Notes under the pieces: generated by a model | Told to the model about the DNA's origin: nothing | What the model saw: only the letters and a program-made list of their open reading frames with translations | The model's database searches: none | From: Robiginitalea myxolifaciens | GTDB lineage: Bacteria > Bacteroidota > Bacteroidia > Flavobacteriales > Flavobacteriaceae | Direction of reading: 5' to 3' | Length of the DNA: 64,000 bases | Assembly: GCF_900115205.1 (NCBI RefSeq) | Contig: NZ_FOYQ01000001.1 | Location: forward strand, 1,329,240 to 1,393,239 | Part shown: positions 10,306 to 19,410 of the stretch, one piece after another | How the letters are laid out: each line of letters opens with the position of its first letter | How positions within the stretch are numbered: the stretch's first letter is position 1 | Translations under genes and position numbers: made by a program

Positions 10306-11532
10306 ATGAAGTACCGCATTTTTTTAGCAGGATTTCTCTTATTCGCAGTCGCTTGCAAGGAATCGCCAACGCCGGTTAGCCTGGAAGAGGATGTTGCCTT
10401 ATTGGCGAGTGATTCCCTTCAGGGCCGGGAAACCGGAACCCCGGGCGCGCGCATGGCTGCCGACTATCTGGAAAAGCGGTTAAAGGACCTGGATTTAAAA
10501 GGGGGTGGAGATAACGGGTCGTATTTTCAGGATTTTACCTTTACGCCACGTCGGGACCCGCATAGCGAGGTGCAATTCGGGGAGGCCTCTGATAGTAGCA
10601 TCACCGGCCGTAATGTTTTGGCATTTATCGATAATGGAGGGGAGCGTACGGTTATTCTCGGAGCGCATTACGACCACCTGGGCGACGGGGGCGAGGGTTC
10701 GTTGCACCGGGGAGAACCCGCCATCCACAATGGAGCCGATGACAACGCAAGCGGGGTAGCAGTATTGCTGGACCTGGCTAATAAAATTTCTTCCTGGGAC
10801 GACGCCAAAGACAATTACCTGTTTATCGGGTTTTCCGGCGAAGAAATGGGATTGCTGGGGTCGAATTATTTTGCCAAGAACCCAACCGTTTCCCTGGACA
10901 ACGTCAGCTATATGATCAACTTTGACATGGTGGGCAGGATGAAACCCGACAGCACCTTGTCGATTAGCGGGACAGGTACCACACCCACCTGGAGCCAGTT
11001 GCTCAACACGCTGAATCCCGGGTTTAACCTGGTGTTACGTGAGTCCGGCGTAGGCCCCTCGGATCACACTTCTTTTTATCTGCAGGACATACCTGTTTTG
11101 CATTTTTTCACCGGGCAACACGAAGATTATCACCGGCCTTCGGATGATTCTGAGAAACTGAATTACCAGGGGATGCGCAGTATCTCCGACTATGTTTTCC
11201 GATTGGTACAAACTCTGGAAAATGAGGGCGAATTGGCTTTTAGAAAAACCAAAAACGAAAGCGAAGAAGTTCCCCGATTTAAGGTGGCCCTTGGGGTGAT
11301 TCCCGACTACCTTTTCGATGGCAAAGGCATGCGGATAGATGGGGTAAGCGAAGACAAACCCGCCCAGGCCGCCGGTTTGCAAAAGGGAGACATCGTGATT
11401 CAGCTTGGAGACAGTACGGTTGTGGATATGATGAGTTATATGCGCGCCCTGTCCATTTATGAAACCGGAGATACCACCACGGTTACGGTGCTGCGGGGAA
11501 CCGAAGAACTTTCCCGCTCGATACAATTTTAG
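10306..11532 (+). CDS. M28 family zinc aminopeptidase with C-terminal PDZ domain, lipoprotein
   Basis: 408 aa from the ATG at 10306, which gives a lipobox (LLFAVACKES); the longer frame from 10153 would bury it. M28 metal ligands are visible in GAHYDHLGDGG, GADDNASG, SGEEMGLLG, NFDMVGRM and SDHTSFY. A PDZ domain (AAGLQKGDIVIQLGDSTV) closes the protein. Predicted role: periplasmic or outer-membrane-attached aminopeptidase. It forms a divergent pair with the TolB-like lipoprotein. Confidence 0.9.
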   Translation: MKYRIFLAGFLLFAVACKESPTPVSLEEDVALLASDSLQGRETGTPGARMAADYLEKRLKDLDLKGGGDNGSYFQDFTFTPRRDPHSEVQFGEASDSSITGRNVLAFIDNGGERTVILGAHYDHLGDGGEGSLHRGEPAIHNGADDNASGVAVLLDLANKISSWDDAKDNYLFIGFSGEEMGLLGSNYFAKNPTVSLDNVSYMINFDMVGRMKPDSTLSISGTGTTPTWSQLLNTLNPGFNLVLRESGVGPSDHTSFYLQDIPVLHFFTGQHEDYHRPSDDSEKLNYQGMRSISDYVFRLVQTLENEGELAFRKTKNESEEVPRFKVALGVIPDYLFDGKGMRIDGVSEDKPAQAAGLQKGDIVIQLGDSTVVDMMSYMRALSIYETGDTTTVTVLRGTEELSRSIQF

Positions 11533-11631
11533 CCAACCCCACAGCTTTCTCCCAGCCGTTTATCGAACCGGCTATTTTCTCACGGTCAGGCCCGGCCTAA
11601 AAAGGCTATATTAGCGAGTAACTAACCCGCC

Positions 11632-14046
11632 ATGACCATGCGACTCCCCCTACTGCTGGCAGTCATGACTTGTTTTTGCCTGCAAGGGCAGAACGCTGAA
11701 CTATCCGGTTTTGTACGGGATGTTGATGGGAACCCCATGCCCTATGCGAACGTTGTTTTGTTGGCCGCAGCCGATAGCGTTGCCGTCAAGGGCAGTTCTG
11801 CGGACGATACGGGCTTCTTCATTATTCGCGACCTGCAACCCGACCTCTACTACCTTACCGCCACGTATCTGGGCTATCGATCCTTATGGGTCCCCCTGGA
11901 AATCCGGGGAGAAATACGGATTGGCGCCCTGATTATGGAGCCGGATTCCGAACAACTCGAGGAGGTCGTAGTCTCCGCCCGCAAACCCATAATTCAACGC
12001 ACCGCCGACCGCCTGATCTTTCAGGTCGAAAATACCGCGGTAAGTCAGGGAACCACCTGGGACATCCTCAAAAGCACCCCCGGGATTATCACAGCCCGAG
12101 ATAACCTGGAAATCCGGGGCCGGCCGGCTTCAGTCTATCTCAACGACCGCAAGGTGCAATTAGCCCCTTCTGAGGTGCTGGAATTGCTTAAAGGCCTGAG
12201 TGGGGATATCATTTCTTCGGTTGAGGTAATCCCGGTACCCCCGGCGAGTTTCGAAGCAGACGATGGCCCCGTTATCAATATCCGCACCAGCCAAAATATT
12301 GTTCCCGGATATAAAGGGAGCATTACCCTCTCACAGACCACGGCCATTTTCCCCAAGTACAGCGCGGCAACCAGCCATTACTATAAATCCGGGAGGTTTT
12401 CTGTATTCGGAAATTACAGCTTTAACCCCCGCAAGGAAGTCCGGCAAGAGGAAGCCAACATAAACTTCATTGACGATGCCGACCAGAATTTCGCACGATG
12501 GAACCGGGAATCTGAGCGCACCCGCAGGTCCTGGGGACAGCAAGCGAACATCCTTCTGGAATATCAGGCATCGCCCAAAGATCGGCTAAGCCTGGCCGGA
12601 AACTGGAACTATTCCCCCAACCGGGTCAGCAATTATCAGCTGGAAACGATGATGCGCAACGGGCAGGGCGCCCTGGATTCCACCTTGCAAACCACCACAG
12701 GCCTGGAAGACGATCGGCTCGATTTTTCCGCAGACCTCAATTACCGTCGGGATTTCAATGAGGAAGGCGCTAACCTCAAAACCAATGTTCACCTTACACG
12801 CTCCGGACTGGAACGCCTGCAGGAGGGTACTTCGGATTATTTTGATCCGTCCGGTGCATTTATCAGAAGCTTTTCATTCGGGACAGACGCGGAACAAGAC
12901 ATCGACATCCTTACTGCTCAGGCCGACCTTTACAATCCGATTCCTTCAGGTGGTCTGGAGACCGGGTTAAAGAGCTCGGTAATCCGGACTCGAAACCGCA
13001 TCGATTTTTTCGACGTAAACAATTCCCAGCCACCTTTTGATATAGCCCTTTCCGACCGCTTCGAATACGATGAGAATGTGTATGCAGCCTACGCCAGCAT
13101 GGACAAAAGATGGGCCGATTGGTCCCTGAAACTGGGGTTCCGCATGGAGCACACCGAGGTAAGGGCGCGATCCCTGACCCTGAACGAAATCAACAGCCAA
13201 AGCTATACGGAATGGTTTCCCTCAGTTTTTCTGCAGCGGGATCTTGACGAGGACCACAGCCTGGCGCTGAGTTATTCCCGTCAGCTCACCCGACCTAATT
13301 ATGCAGACCTGAACCCGTTTCGGTTCTTTCTCAATGAAAACGATTTTTCAGAAGGGAACCCCAACCTGGTTCCGGCATTCAGCCAAAATTTTAACCTGAA
13401 CCTCAGTCTGAACAACACAGTTTACCTGGACTTTTATTACCGGGACAACGGCGCCTATATCGGAAGCTATTCCTTCCAGGACAACCTTAACCAGACCCTG
13501 CTGGAAATCAATCAGAATGCTGAAGAAAGTATTTCTTACGGCGTGGACCTGACGGTTTCTACTTCCCTCTTCCCGTTCTGGAGTTTGTATTCCTACAACT
13601 CCCTTTTCTATGAGGCAGAGACCTTTATGGCCCTTGAAAGCGACATCGAAACCTTCAAGAATGAGGTAACGGGGTATTATGGGTATCTGGGGAATTACCT
13701 GGACCTGAGCGCAAATGGAAATCTGACCGGGGAGGTAACCCTGGTCTATATCAGCGGCTTTTTACTCGGGTCTTACCAAATGTCGGAAACAATAAGCCTG
13801 AATGTCGGACTCACCCAGCGTCTTTGGGAGGGCCGGGGAAGGCTTTCCCTGGTGGCGGAAGACCTTTTGGGTCGCGCAAATGCCACCTTTACTTCGCGTT
13901 ATGCCAACCAGGACAATTCGATTTTTTACCAACCCGAAACCCAGTTTGTCCGCCTCTCTTTTACCTATAATTTTGGAAACTTCCGCCTGGAAAATTCCGG
14001 AACGGGGGAAAGAAATGACGAACAAAAACGCATCGCCGACGAGTAA
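11632..14046 (+). CDS. TonB-dependent-receptor-like outer-membrane β-barrel protein with CarboxypepD_reg-like N-terminus
   Basis: 804 aa with a signal peptide (ends near LQGQ). An Ig-like carboxypeptidase-regulatory domain (GFVRDVDGNPMPYANVVL) and a plug-like domain (VSARKPIIQRTADRLIF) follow. A long barrel region ends with aromatic-rich strands (FVRLSFTYNFGNF). This is the OMP_b-brl_3/TonB-dependent-receptor-like family common in Bacteroidota. Cargo is unknown. No partner SusD is adjacent. The next gene begins 54 bp downstream. Confidence 0.85.
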   Translation: MTMRLPLLLAVMTCFCLQGQNAELSGFVRDVDGNPMPYANVVLLAAADSVAVKGSSADDTGFFIIRDLQPDLYYLTATYLGYRSLWVPLEIRGEIRIGALIMEPDSEQLEEVVVSARKPIIQRTADRLIFQVENTAVSQGTTWDILKSTPGIITARDNLEIRGRPASVYLNDRKVQLAPSEVLELLKGLSGDIISSVEVIPVPPASFEADDGPVINIRTSQNIVPGYKGSITLSQTTAIFPKYSAATSHYYKSGRFSVFGNYSFNPRKEVRQEEANINFIDDADQNFARWNRESERTRRSWGQQANILLEYQASPKDRLSLAGNWNYSPNRVSNYQLETMMRNGQGALDSTLQTTTGLEDDRLDFSADLNYRRDFNEEGANLKTNVHLTRSGLERLQEGTSDYFDPSGAFIRSFSFGTDAEQDIDILTAQADLYNPIPSGGLETGLKSSVIRTRNRIDFFDVNNSQPPFDIALSDRFEYDENVYAAYASMDKRWADWSLKLGFRMEHTEVRARSLTLNEINSQSYTEWFPSVFLQRDLDEDHSLALSYSRQLTRPNYADLNPFRFFLNENDFSEGNPNLVPAFSQNFNLNLSLNNTVYLDFYYRDNGAYIGSYSFQDNLNQTLLEINQNAEESISYGVDLTVSTSLFPFWSLYSYNSLFYEAETFMALESDIETFKNEVTGYYGYLGNYLDLSANGNLTGEVTLVYISGFLLGSYQMSETISLNVGLTQRLWEGRGRLSLVAEDLLGRANATFTSRYANQDNSIFYQPETQFVRLSFTYNFGNFRLENSGTGERNDEQKRIADE

Positions 14047-14100
14047 TTTCGCCCCGGTTTCCTGCTGATTTGTAATTTTGTACCCGCTAAACCGCTCAGG

Positions 14101-15093
14101 ATGGTCAAGATAGGACCCATAGAACTTCCCGACTTCCCCCTGTTGCTCGCTCCCATGGAGGACGTGAGCGACCCGCCTTTTCGTACCCTGTGCAAAGAGC
14201 AGGGGGCGGATGTGATGTACACGGAATTTATTTCCTCCGAAGGGTTAATCCGGGATGCTGCAAAGAGCGTCATGAAGCTCGATATCTACGAGAAAGAGCG
14301 TCCTGTGGGCATACAAATTTTTGGGGCCGAGCTCGATTCCATGTTGCAGGCCATCGATATTGTAACGGCCACCAAGCCCGACATCATCGATATCAATTTC
14401 GGGTGTCCGGTAAAGAAAGTGGTTTGTAAAAATGCCGGGGCTGGAATCCTTCGCGACATCCCCCTCATGGTAAAACTCACCGAGGCCATGGTTAAGCGTA
14501 CCCACTTACCCGTAACCGTTAAAACCCGACTGGGCTGGGACCACGATTCCATCAAGATCGTAGAGGTTGCCGAGCGCCTTCAGGACGTAGGCATTCAGGC
14601 GATTTCCATACACGGGCGTACCCGGGTTCAGATGTACAAGGGCCAGGCCGACTGGAAACCGATCGCAGCGGTTAAGAATAACCCGCGAATGCACATTCCT
14701 GTTTTTGGAAACGGGGATGTGGACAGTCCTGAAGCTGCGGTTCGCATGCGAGACGACTACGGTTTAGACGGGGCCATGATCGGTCGCGCCTCCATAGGCT
14801 ATCCCTGGTTTTTCCGGGAAGTGAAGCACTATTTTGAGACTGGCGAGCACCTGCCACCACCGGATATGATGGCTCGGGTGGAAGCGGCCCGCAGGCACCT
14901 GGAAATGTCCATCGCCTGGAAAGGGGAAAAGCTGGGCGTTTTGGAAACGCGCCGCCACTATACCAACTATTTTAAAGGAATTCCCAACTTTAAACCCTAT
15001 CGGATGCGCATGGTAACCAGTGACGATGCCGCCGATGTGTTTGCCGCTTTTGACGAAGCCCTTGAGGTTTTCGGGGACCACGTCTTTGCTTGA
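14101..15093 (+). CDS. dusB: tRNA-dihydrouridine synthase
   Basis: 330 aa TIM-barrel flavoenzyme. Family motifs are LAPMEDVSDPPFR near the start, MYTEFISSEGL, NFGCPVKKVVCKNAGAG (containing the catalytic Cys) and IHGRTRVQMYKG. It reduces uridine to dihydrouridine in tRNA D-loops using FMN and NADPH. DusB is the usual Bacteroidota member, so the symbol is probable but not proven. Confidence 0.9.
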   Translation: MVKIGPIELPDFPLLLAPMEDVSDPPFRTLCKEQGADVMYTEFISSEGLIRDAAKSVMKLDIYEKERPVGIQIFGAELDSMLQAIDIVTATKPDIIDINFGCPVKKVVCKNAGAGILRDIPLMVKLTEAMVKRTHLPVTVKTRLGWDHDSIKIVEVAERLQDVGIQAISIHGRTRVQMYKGQADWKPIAAVKNNPRMHIPVFGNGDVDSPEAAVRMRDDYGLDGAMIGRASIGYPWFFREVKHYFETGEHLPPPDMMARVEAARRHLEMSIAWKGEKLGVLETRRHYTNYFKGIPNFKPYRMRMVTSDDAADVFAAFDEALEVFGDHVFA

Positions 15094-15101
15094 ATCCCGG
15101 C

Positions 15102-16310
15102 TTAAATTTCGAGTAATTTCTTATTGATGCGGTTACTGCCAATCCGGGCAGCGATAACTCCCAGCACCACAATAGTCAGGAGCACCACCCAGAAATTCCA
15201 CCAACTGAATTCTACCGGATAGGCCAGGGTGGGGGTAATCATGAACCAACCAAAAAGCAATTGGGATCCGATCAGGAGCGTTCCGATGAGCACACCCAGC
15301 ACGCCTCCCAGGCTGGTAACCAGCACCCCTTGCAGAAAATAAATGCGCCGGATCTTTCGAACGGAAAGCCCCAGGGAATAGAGGGTACGCGAATGCTGCT
15401 GTTTGTCCAGGATCATCATGATTATGGCGCCCACCACATTAAACAAGGCAATGATCAGCACCAGGGTAAAGATGAGATAGGTCGCCAGGTTTTCCGTATT
15501 CAGCATGCGATAGAGCGTCTGATTGAGTTCCCGGCGATCTTTGAGGATTACCGATTCGCCCAGAATGTCGGAGAGTTCGCTGCGGAGTTGTTCGGGGTCT
15601 GCCTCGGGCCGGAACTTAAAATTGATTCCTGAAATTTGCAGGCTGTCCCGTTCCAGCAAGGCCTGAACAGCGCCTAGCTCGGTAAAGATGTATTTCTTGT
15701 CGAGGTTTTCTTCCAGTTGATAGGTCCCGCTCATGACCAGGGCCATTTGGTTGTAAGGCTTATCGCCAAAGCCCTGGGGCGACAAGTTTCCCTTCCCGGG
15801 CTTGGGGGCTAAAACGATCAGGGGACTGCGATAGTCCTCAACAGCCATGCTGAGTTCGTTCAGGATCCCGATTCCCGCAACACCCATCTGATTCTGCAGG
15901 TTCCATTGCCCGATATAGAGGGTTCGGTCCACACCGGTAGTTTCGGCATAAGCGTCGTCTACCCCTTTGAGATAGGCGATCATGCTTTTTTGTCGGTGGG
16001 TCAGGTACACGCGTTCCTCCAGTTCTTTGGAATACGAGGCAACGCCCTCCAGGGCATCCAATGCATCCTGCATGTCCTGCCCAAAAGTGAAGGCTTTCCC
16101 TGTAGCCGGCATGGCCTTCATATCCGGATCAAATGCATTGCTGAACGAAAGGCTAAAGGTGCGCAGGCCGGAGAACCCCGACAACACTATGAAGAGGGCT
16201 GCACTCCCGATCACGGTCACGGCAAAGGTGACCATGTTAATGATGTTTACCGCATTCTGGCTGCTTTTGGAACGCACATAGCGCCGGGCGATATACAGGG
16301 GGACGTTCAA
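15102..16310 (-). CDS. FtsX/LolC-LolE-type ABC transporter permease
   Basis: 402 aa. A short cytoplasmic N-terminus (ARRYVRSKSSQNAVNIINMVT) leads into the first membrane helix (about 25-48), then a large extracytoplasmic MacB-type domain, then three C-terminal helices (about 275-400). This is the 4-TM architecture of LolC/LolE lipoprotein-releasing permeases. The ATPase partner is not adjacent. The ABC ATPase at 58.4-59.4 kb is far away and of a different type. It follows rbfA on the same strand, with a 3-bp gap. Confidence 0.85.
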   Translation of the reverse strand: MNVPLYIARRYVRSKSSQNAVNIINMVTFAVTVIGSAALFIVLSGFSGLRTFSLSFSNAFDPDMKAMPATGKAFTFGQDMQDALDALEGVASYSKELEERVYLTHRQKSMIAYLKGVDDAYAETTGVDRTLYIGQWNLQNQMGVAGIGILNELSMAVEDYRSPLIVLAPKPGKGNLSPQGFGDKPYNQMALVMSGTYQLEENLDKKYIFTELGAVQALLERDSLQISGINFKFRPEADPEQLRSELSDILGESVILKDRRELNQTLYRMLNTENLATYLIFTLVLIIALFNVVGAIIMMILDKQQHSRTLYSLGLSVRKIRRIYFLQGVLVTSLGGVLGVLIGTLLIGSQLLFGWFMITPTLAYPVEFSWWNFWVVLLTIVVLGVIAARIGSNRINKKLLEI

Positions 16311-16313
16311 GCC

Positions 16314-16706
16314 TTAAGACTTTTTGCGACGCGGGAGCAAGTCGGGGTTTTCGATGGGATCGTCCCCTTCTTTCAGCGACTTCTCAATGTCTTCGATGTA
16401 GTCCAGGGAATCGTCCAGGAAAAAGGAGAGTTCCGGGACGCGACGCAGTTGATTCTTCGTGCGCCGGGCCAGTTCGTGTCGGATCATTACGCTTTCGGCC
16501 TGGATACCTTTGACCAGGGGAGCTCCCTGGTTGGAGGGGAAAATGCTCAGGTAGGCCTTGGCAATGGAGAGGTCTGTGGTTACGCTAACCTTGGACACAG
16601 AGATGATCACCCCCTTATGACCCCCATCAACGGCTGCCCGTTGGAGAATGTCGGCCAGGTCCTTCTGGATAACCCCGGCGATTTTCTTTTGTCTTTGCGT
16701 TTCCAC
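16314..16706 (-). CDS. rbfA: 30S ribosome-binding factor A
   Basis: 130 aa, normal size. METQRQKKIAGVIQKDLADIL is the typical RbfA N-terminal helix, and the KH-like body includes VSVTTDLSIAKAYLSIFP. It assists late maturation of the 16S rRNA 5' end in 30S subunits. It is transcribed toward the permease gene, probably in one operon, and is divergent from the epimerase gene. Confidence 0.93.
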   Translation of the reverse strand: METQRQKKIAGVIQKDLADILQRAAVDGGHKGVIISVSKVSVTTDLSIAKAYLSIFPSNQGAPLVKGIQAESVMIRHELARRTKNQLRRVPELSFFLDDSLDYIEDIEKSLKEGDDPIENPDLLPRRKKS

Positions 16707-16756
16707 AGGGCAAAAGTACGTACAAAGTCCTTAATTTAGTAGTAAAGCAGCAGTGT

Positions 16757-17170
16757 ATGCGCAAAATAGAACATATCGGGATTGCAGTTAAGGACATCGA
16801 GGCATCAAATGCCTTGTTTGAGGCACTTCTGGGGAGTCCCGCGTATAAAATGGAAGAGGTGGCCTCCGAAGGCGTGCGTACCTCTTTCTTTAAATCCGGG
16901 CCGAATAAGATCGAATTACTGGAAGCGACCAGCGCGGATAGCCCCATTGCCAAATACCTCGACAAGAAGGGGGAAGGCATTCACCATATAGCCTTTGACG
17001 TTGCCGATATCGAGGCCGAAATGGCACGACTCCGGGAGGCGGGCTTTACCTTGCTCAACGAGGTGCCCAAGCGCGGTGCAGATAACAAGTTGGTGGCTTT
17101 TGTACATCCCAAAACCGCAGGAGGGGTGCTGGTGGAATTATGCCAGGAGATACTCGAGGAGGAAAACTAA
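16757..17170 (+). CDS. mce: Methylmalonyl-CoA epimerase
   Basis: 137 aa single VOC/glyoxalase-fold protein. Metal-ligand motifs IEHIGIAVKD (N-terminal His), GIHHIAFDV and the C-terminal VELCQ Glu match the epimerase that interconverts (2R)- and (2S)-methylmalonyl-CoA. It is the last core gene before the tRNA and the accessory stretch. No mutase gene is in view. Confidence 0.9.
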   Translation: MRKIEHIGIAVKDIEASNALFEALLGSPAYKMEEVASEGVRTSFFKSGPNKIELLEATSADSPIAKYLDKKGEGIHHIAFDVADIEAEMARLREAGFTLLNEVPKRGADNKLVAFVHPKTAGGVLVELCQEILEEEN

Positions 17171-17331
17171 AGGTCACCTGGCCAGAATAAATCGTTCTGC
17201 CCTCCGGCACAGGCCAAAAACCCTTGTGCCCCCGCGGAATTTGTGGTAATATTGCACTCCCAATTTCTGAGTTTCTCAGTTTTGGAATTTGGATTTTGGA
17301 ATTTTTAAAATGATCTGCGCCAGCAGATCCG

Positions 17332-17405
17332 GGTCCTATAGCTCAGCTGGTTAGAGCACTTGACTCATAATCAAGGGGTCCCTGGTTCAAGCCCAGGTGG
17401 GACCA
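17332..17405 (+). tRNA. tRNA with CAT anticodon (Ile2 with lysidine, or Met)
   Basis: A complete 74-nt cloverleaf. The acceptor stem pairs GGTCCTA (17332-17338) with TGGGACC (17398-17404), with discriminator A at 17405. The D-arm is AGCTCAGCTGGTTAGAGC. The anticodon stem CTTGA/TCAAG encloses the loop CTCATAA, with anticodon CAT at 17366-17368. The T-arm is CCTGG TTCAAGC CCAGG. CCA is not encoded. The GACTCATAATC block resembles tRNA-Ile2 (lysidine-modified), but elongator Met cannot be excluded by eye. The 3' half recurs, interrupted, at four sites downstream. Confidence 0.95.
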
Positions 17406-17417
17406 CATCAAGCAGCC

Positions 17418-17444
17418 AACCCACGCCAATCGGCGTGGGTTTTT
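17418..17444 (+). terminator. Rho-independent terminator after the tRNA
   Basis: A perfect 10-bp stem AACCCACGCC/GGCGTGGGTT (17418-17427 and 17432-17441) with a 4-nt loop is followed by a short T run. It lies 12 bp after the tRNA end. Confidence 0.85.
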
Positions 17445-17509
17445 GCTTTCTGGAAGAAAGTGGAGCTCGCTTGAGGTTTCGAATGGACAAGAATTAAGGC
17501 GATTCGCGC

Positions 17510-17567
17510 AAGCGAGGCCAGCGCACCGGCTGGCTCCTCGCTAAAATAAGTCCACCGGACTTATTTT
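17510..17567. repeat. Two adjacent hairpins next to repeat A
   Basis: 17510-17541 forms an imperfect hairpin (AGCGAGG-CCAGC pairing with GCTGG-CT-CCTCGCT). 17543-17567 is a perfect 11-bp inverted repeat, AAAATAAGTCC/GGACTTATTTT with a 3-nt loop. With the palindrome inside repeat A (17592-17607) this makes three consecutive foldable units just downstream of the tRNA. They resemble structured recombination or attachment DNA, but no protein partner is visible. Confidence 0.6.
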
Positions 17568-17583
17568 GATCGCTCGGCCCTCT

Positions 17584-17624
17584 CTCGTCCATTTGTTCCG
17601 CAAATGAATCCCAGGCGGGACCAC
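17584..17624 (+). repeat. Repeat A: interrupted tRNA 3'-end copy (att-like)
   Basis: CTCGTCCA is followed by a 16-nt palindromic insert (17592-17607, ATTTG...CAAAT core), then ATCCCAGGCGGGACCAC. The last part matches the tRNA 3' end at 15 of 17 positions. It is the first of four copies (A-D). This reads as an attachment-site-like remnant of integration at the tRNA. Confidence 0.7.
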
Positions 17625-18031
17625 ACTAAGCCCTGTAAGACATTGATCTTCATGACTTTATTGTTTTGTGTACAACAACCATATGCTTTTGACCCTGAAA
17701 AGTAGGGAATTTCGGACAGTTCTTAAATTGTCTTACATTGCGCTATAGCCTAATAAAAAAGCTCTAATGGCAATTAGCACCAACGATTCAAAAAAAGGAA
17801 TTGATACCTCACTTTATAAGTTTATCCACGAGCGGGACGAATAGACTCAAAGGGAGATAGACTTAGCAACTATATATTATCTGAGACAGATAAGATTTCG
17901 AATAGATATAATGAATGACAATCTTTGGGGATTAGTAATCTTTGTGCTGATAACCCCTATAATGTAGGGGTCGTACTAGCATTCATGGGAATGTTCTAAT
18001 AAACGACTCTCTTTATACCAAAAAAACTAAA
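17625..18031. other. Intergenic stretch without a supported gene
   Basis: An A+T-rich spacer at the left end of module A-B. The only reading frame of note is a 25-codon ATG frame beginning at 17767, too short to support. No RNA gene or clear terminator was found. A hairpin-free T-rich tract just before 18032 may contain the promoter of the AbiC-like gene. Confidence 0.5.
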
Positions 18032-18868
18032 ATGGACGATTCTAAAAAAAAGAAGGAGGGGTATTTACATATAATTAATATGAAATGGTGGGAATGGGGA
18101 ATATTTATACTTCTGTTCGCAATGGCACTATTTGCCCCACTTATTTTCTCTCAATTTTCCATTATTTCCTTCAAAGAAACAGGCCAAATAGGAGATACAA
18201 TAGGGGGATCTTCAGCCCCATTTGTAGGTCTATTAGGCGCCTTTTTGGTTTACAAGTCATTCGAGGCTCAGATGTTGGCTAACCGGGAATTATATAGACA
18301 ACACAAAGTTCAAATGACCTATGTACGATTTGAACAATCGATGAACATGCTTCTCCACATGTTCGGCGTTGTTCAAGAATCCGTTAATGATAGGAATAAC
18401 CTAGTCAATGGGGGGTGGAGGAAATACATGAATTACAAGACGAACCAATGTCGAAAGGATATAAGTCACGTGGCTCAAGGAAGTGAAGCTTATAATAGAT
18501 TAAAGTCTCGATTTGAAGAGGATGCAAAAAAAGGAATTAGGAACTTAAACCTGATGCTGACTGATCTAGAAAAATTGCTAAACACGATTTGGTTTTTTAT
18601 AGATACGTACTCTTCAATAGAGAATGTTCCGCAGTTATACACATTCTATTTAGATAAAGCAGAAGAACTCGTAAAATCTATCAATAAGGGCCAAGGCATA
18701 GATGATAGAGCTAGGCAAATGTTAAGAGAGGATGACTTTAGGACGATTGGCGTTGGAATAGAGGGAGTTGAAAATAGAATGACCGTAATGCTCAATAGAC
18801 TTATCGAACTAAAAGGTAGCGATGAAATGAGAAGAGTTAATGAAGCCGAGGAGTTTGTTGCGGAATAG
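18032..18868 (+). CDS. Membrane protein resembling putative phage abortive-infection protein (AbiC-like)
   Basis: 278 aa. A first membrane helix (about 19-45) is followed by GQIGDTIGGSSAPFVGLLGA and a second hydrophobic stretch ending in a SFEAQ-like segment. The GxIGDxxGGxxAPF motif is the hallmark I associate with the putAbiC family (PF16872). The rest is a long helical cytoplasmic domain. Abortive infection is inferred from family resemblance only. The gene is A+T-rich with AGA/ATA codons, unlike the core, and lies in the first tRNA-derived module with the coiled-coil/TPR membrane protein. No restriction or toxin gene accompanies it. Confidence 0.6.
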   Translation: MDDSKKKKEGYLHIINMKWWEWGIFILLFAMALFAPLIFSQFSIISFKETGQIGDTIGGSSAPFVGLLGAFLVYKSFEAQMLANRELYRQHKVQMTYVRFEQSMNMLLHMFGVVQESVNDRNNLVNGGWRKYMNYKTNQCRKDISHVAQGSEAYNRLKSRFEEDAKKGIRNLNLMLTDLEKLLNTIWFFIDTYSSIENVPQLYTFYLDKAEELVKSINKGQGIDDRARQMLREDDFRTIGVGIEGVENRMTVMLNRLIELKGSDEMRRVNEAEEFVAE

Positions 18869-19410
18869 TATAATGGGCATTTTTTTTGATATTGGAGCCC
18901 ACCTATGCAGTTATAGCAGCTGAGATCAAAAAGATGTATTATAGATTAATATAATCTCCTGGGTATCAATCAGGGGCCTGCGAAAAACATAAAAAACTGA
19001 GTTAAACTCCATACATTGAAAGGGTGCTAAACTGCAAGTTCCTATCATCTATCCGGGGTGCTCAAAACTGTTGTTACCGGGATGCTGAAATTCTCGGCCA
19101 TGGAGTAATGGGATATTTCCTTAACCTCTTTCGGTCTGCCCCAGCGGTACTGGAAAAATAGTTTTATTGTTTAACAGCTTTAAAGTTTCTGCAAAGTAGG
19201 GAATTCGTTTGGAGTAATTAACCCGGAGTCCGGTCAAGTTACCCAAAACTTTTGTTAGCTAGACTTGTGAATTACTAGTAGCTCAGGTTATATAGTTGAT
19301 TATGGAAAGTAAATAGTGAACTTTATCCTAGAATAATATGTAAATCAGTAGTAATTACTACTTCAGAACGATTTCTTAAACGTTTATTCATTAACAAAAA
19401 AAGTAGCCCA
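18869..19410. other. Intergenic stretch with a short coding remnant
   Basis: 542 bp without a full gene. On the minus strand, roughly 19050-19175, a frame of about 45 codons without ATG reads ...QYRWGRPKEVKEISHYSM... then SIPVTTVLSTPDR and stop. It looks protein-like but matches no family I recognise. It may be the end of a decayed gene. The final 100 bp before 19411 are very A+T-rich and presumably carry a promoter. Confidence 0.35.
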
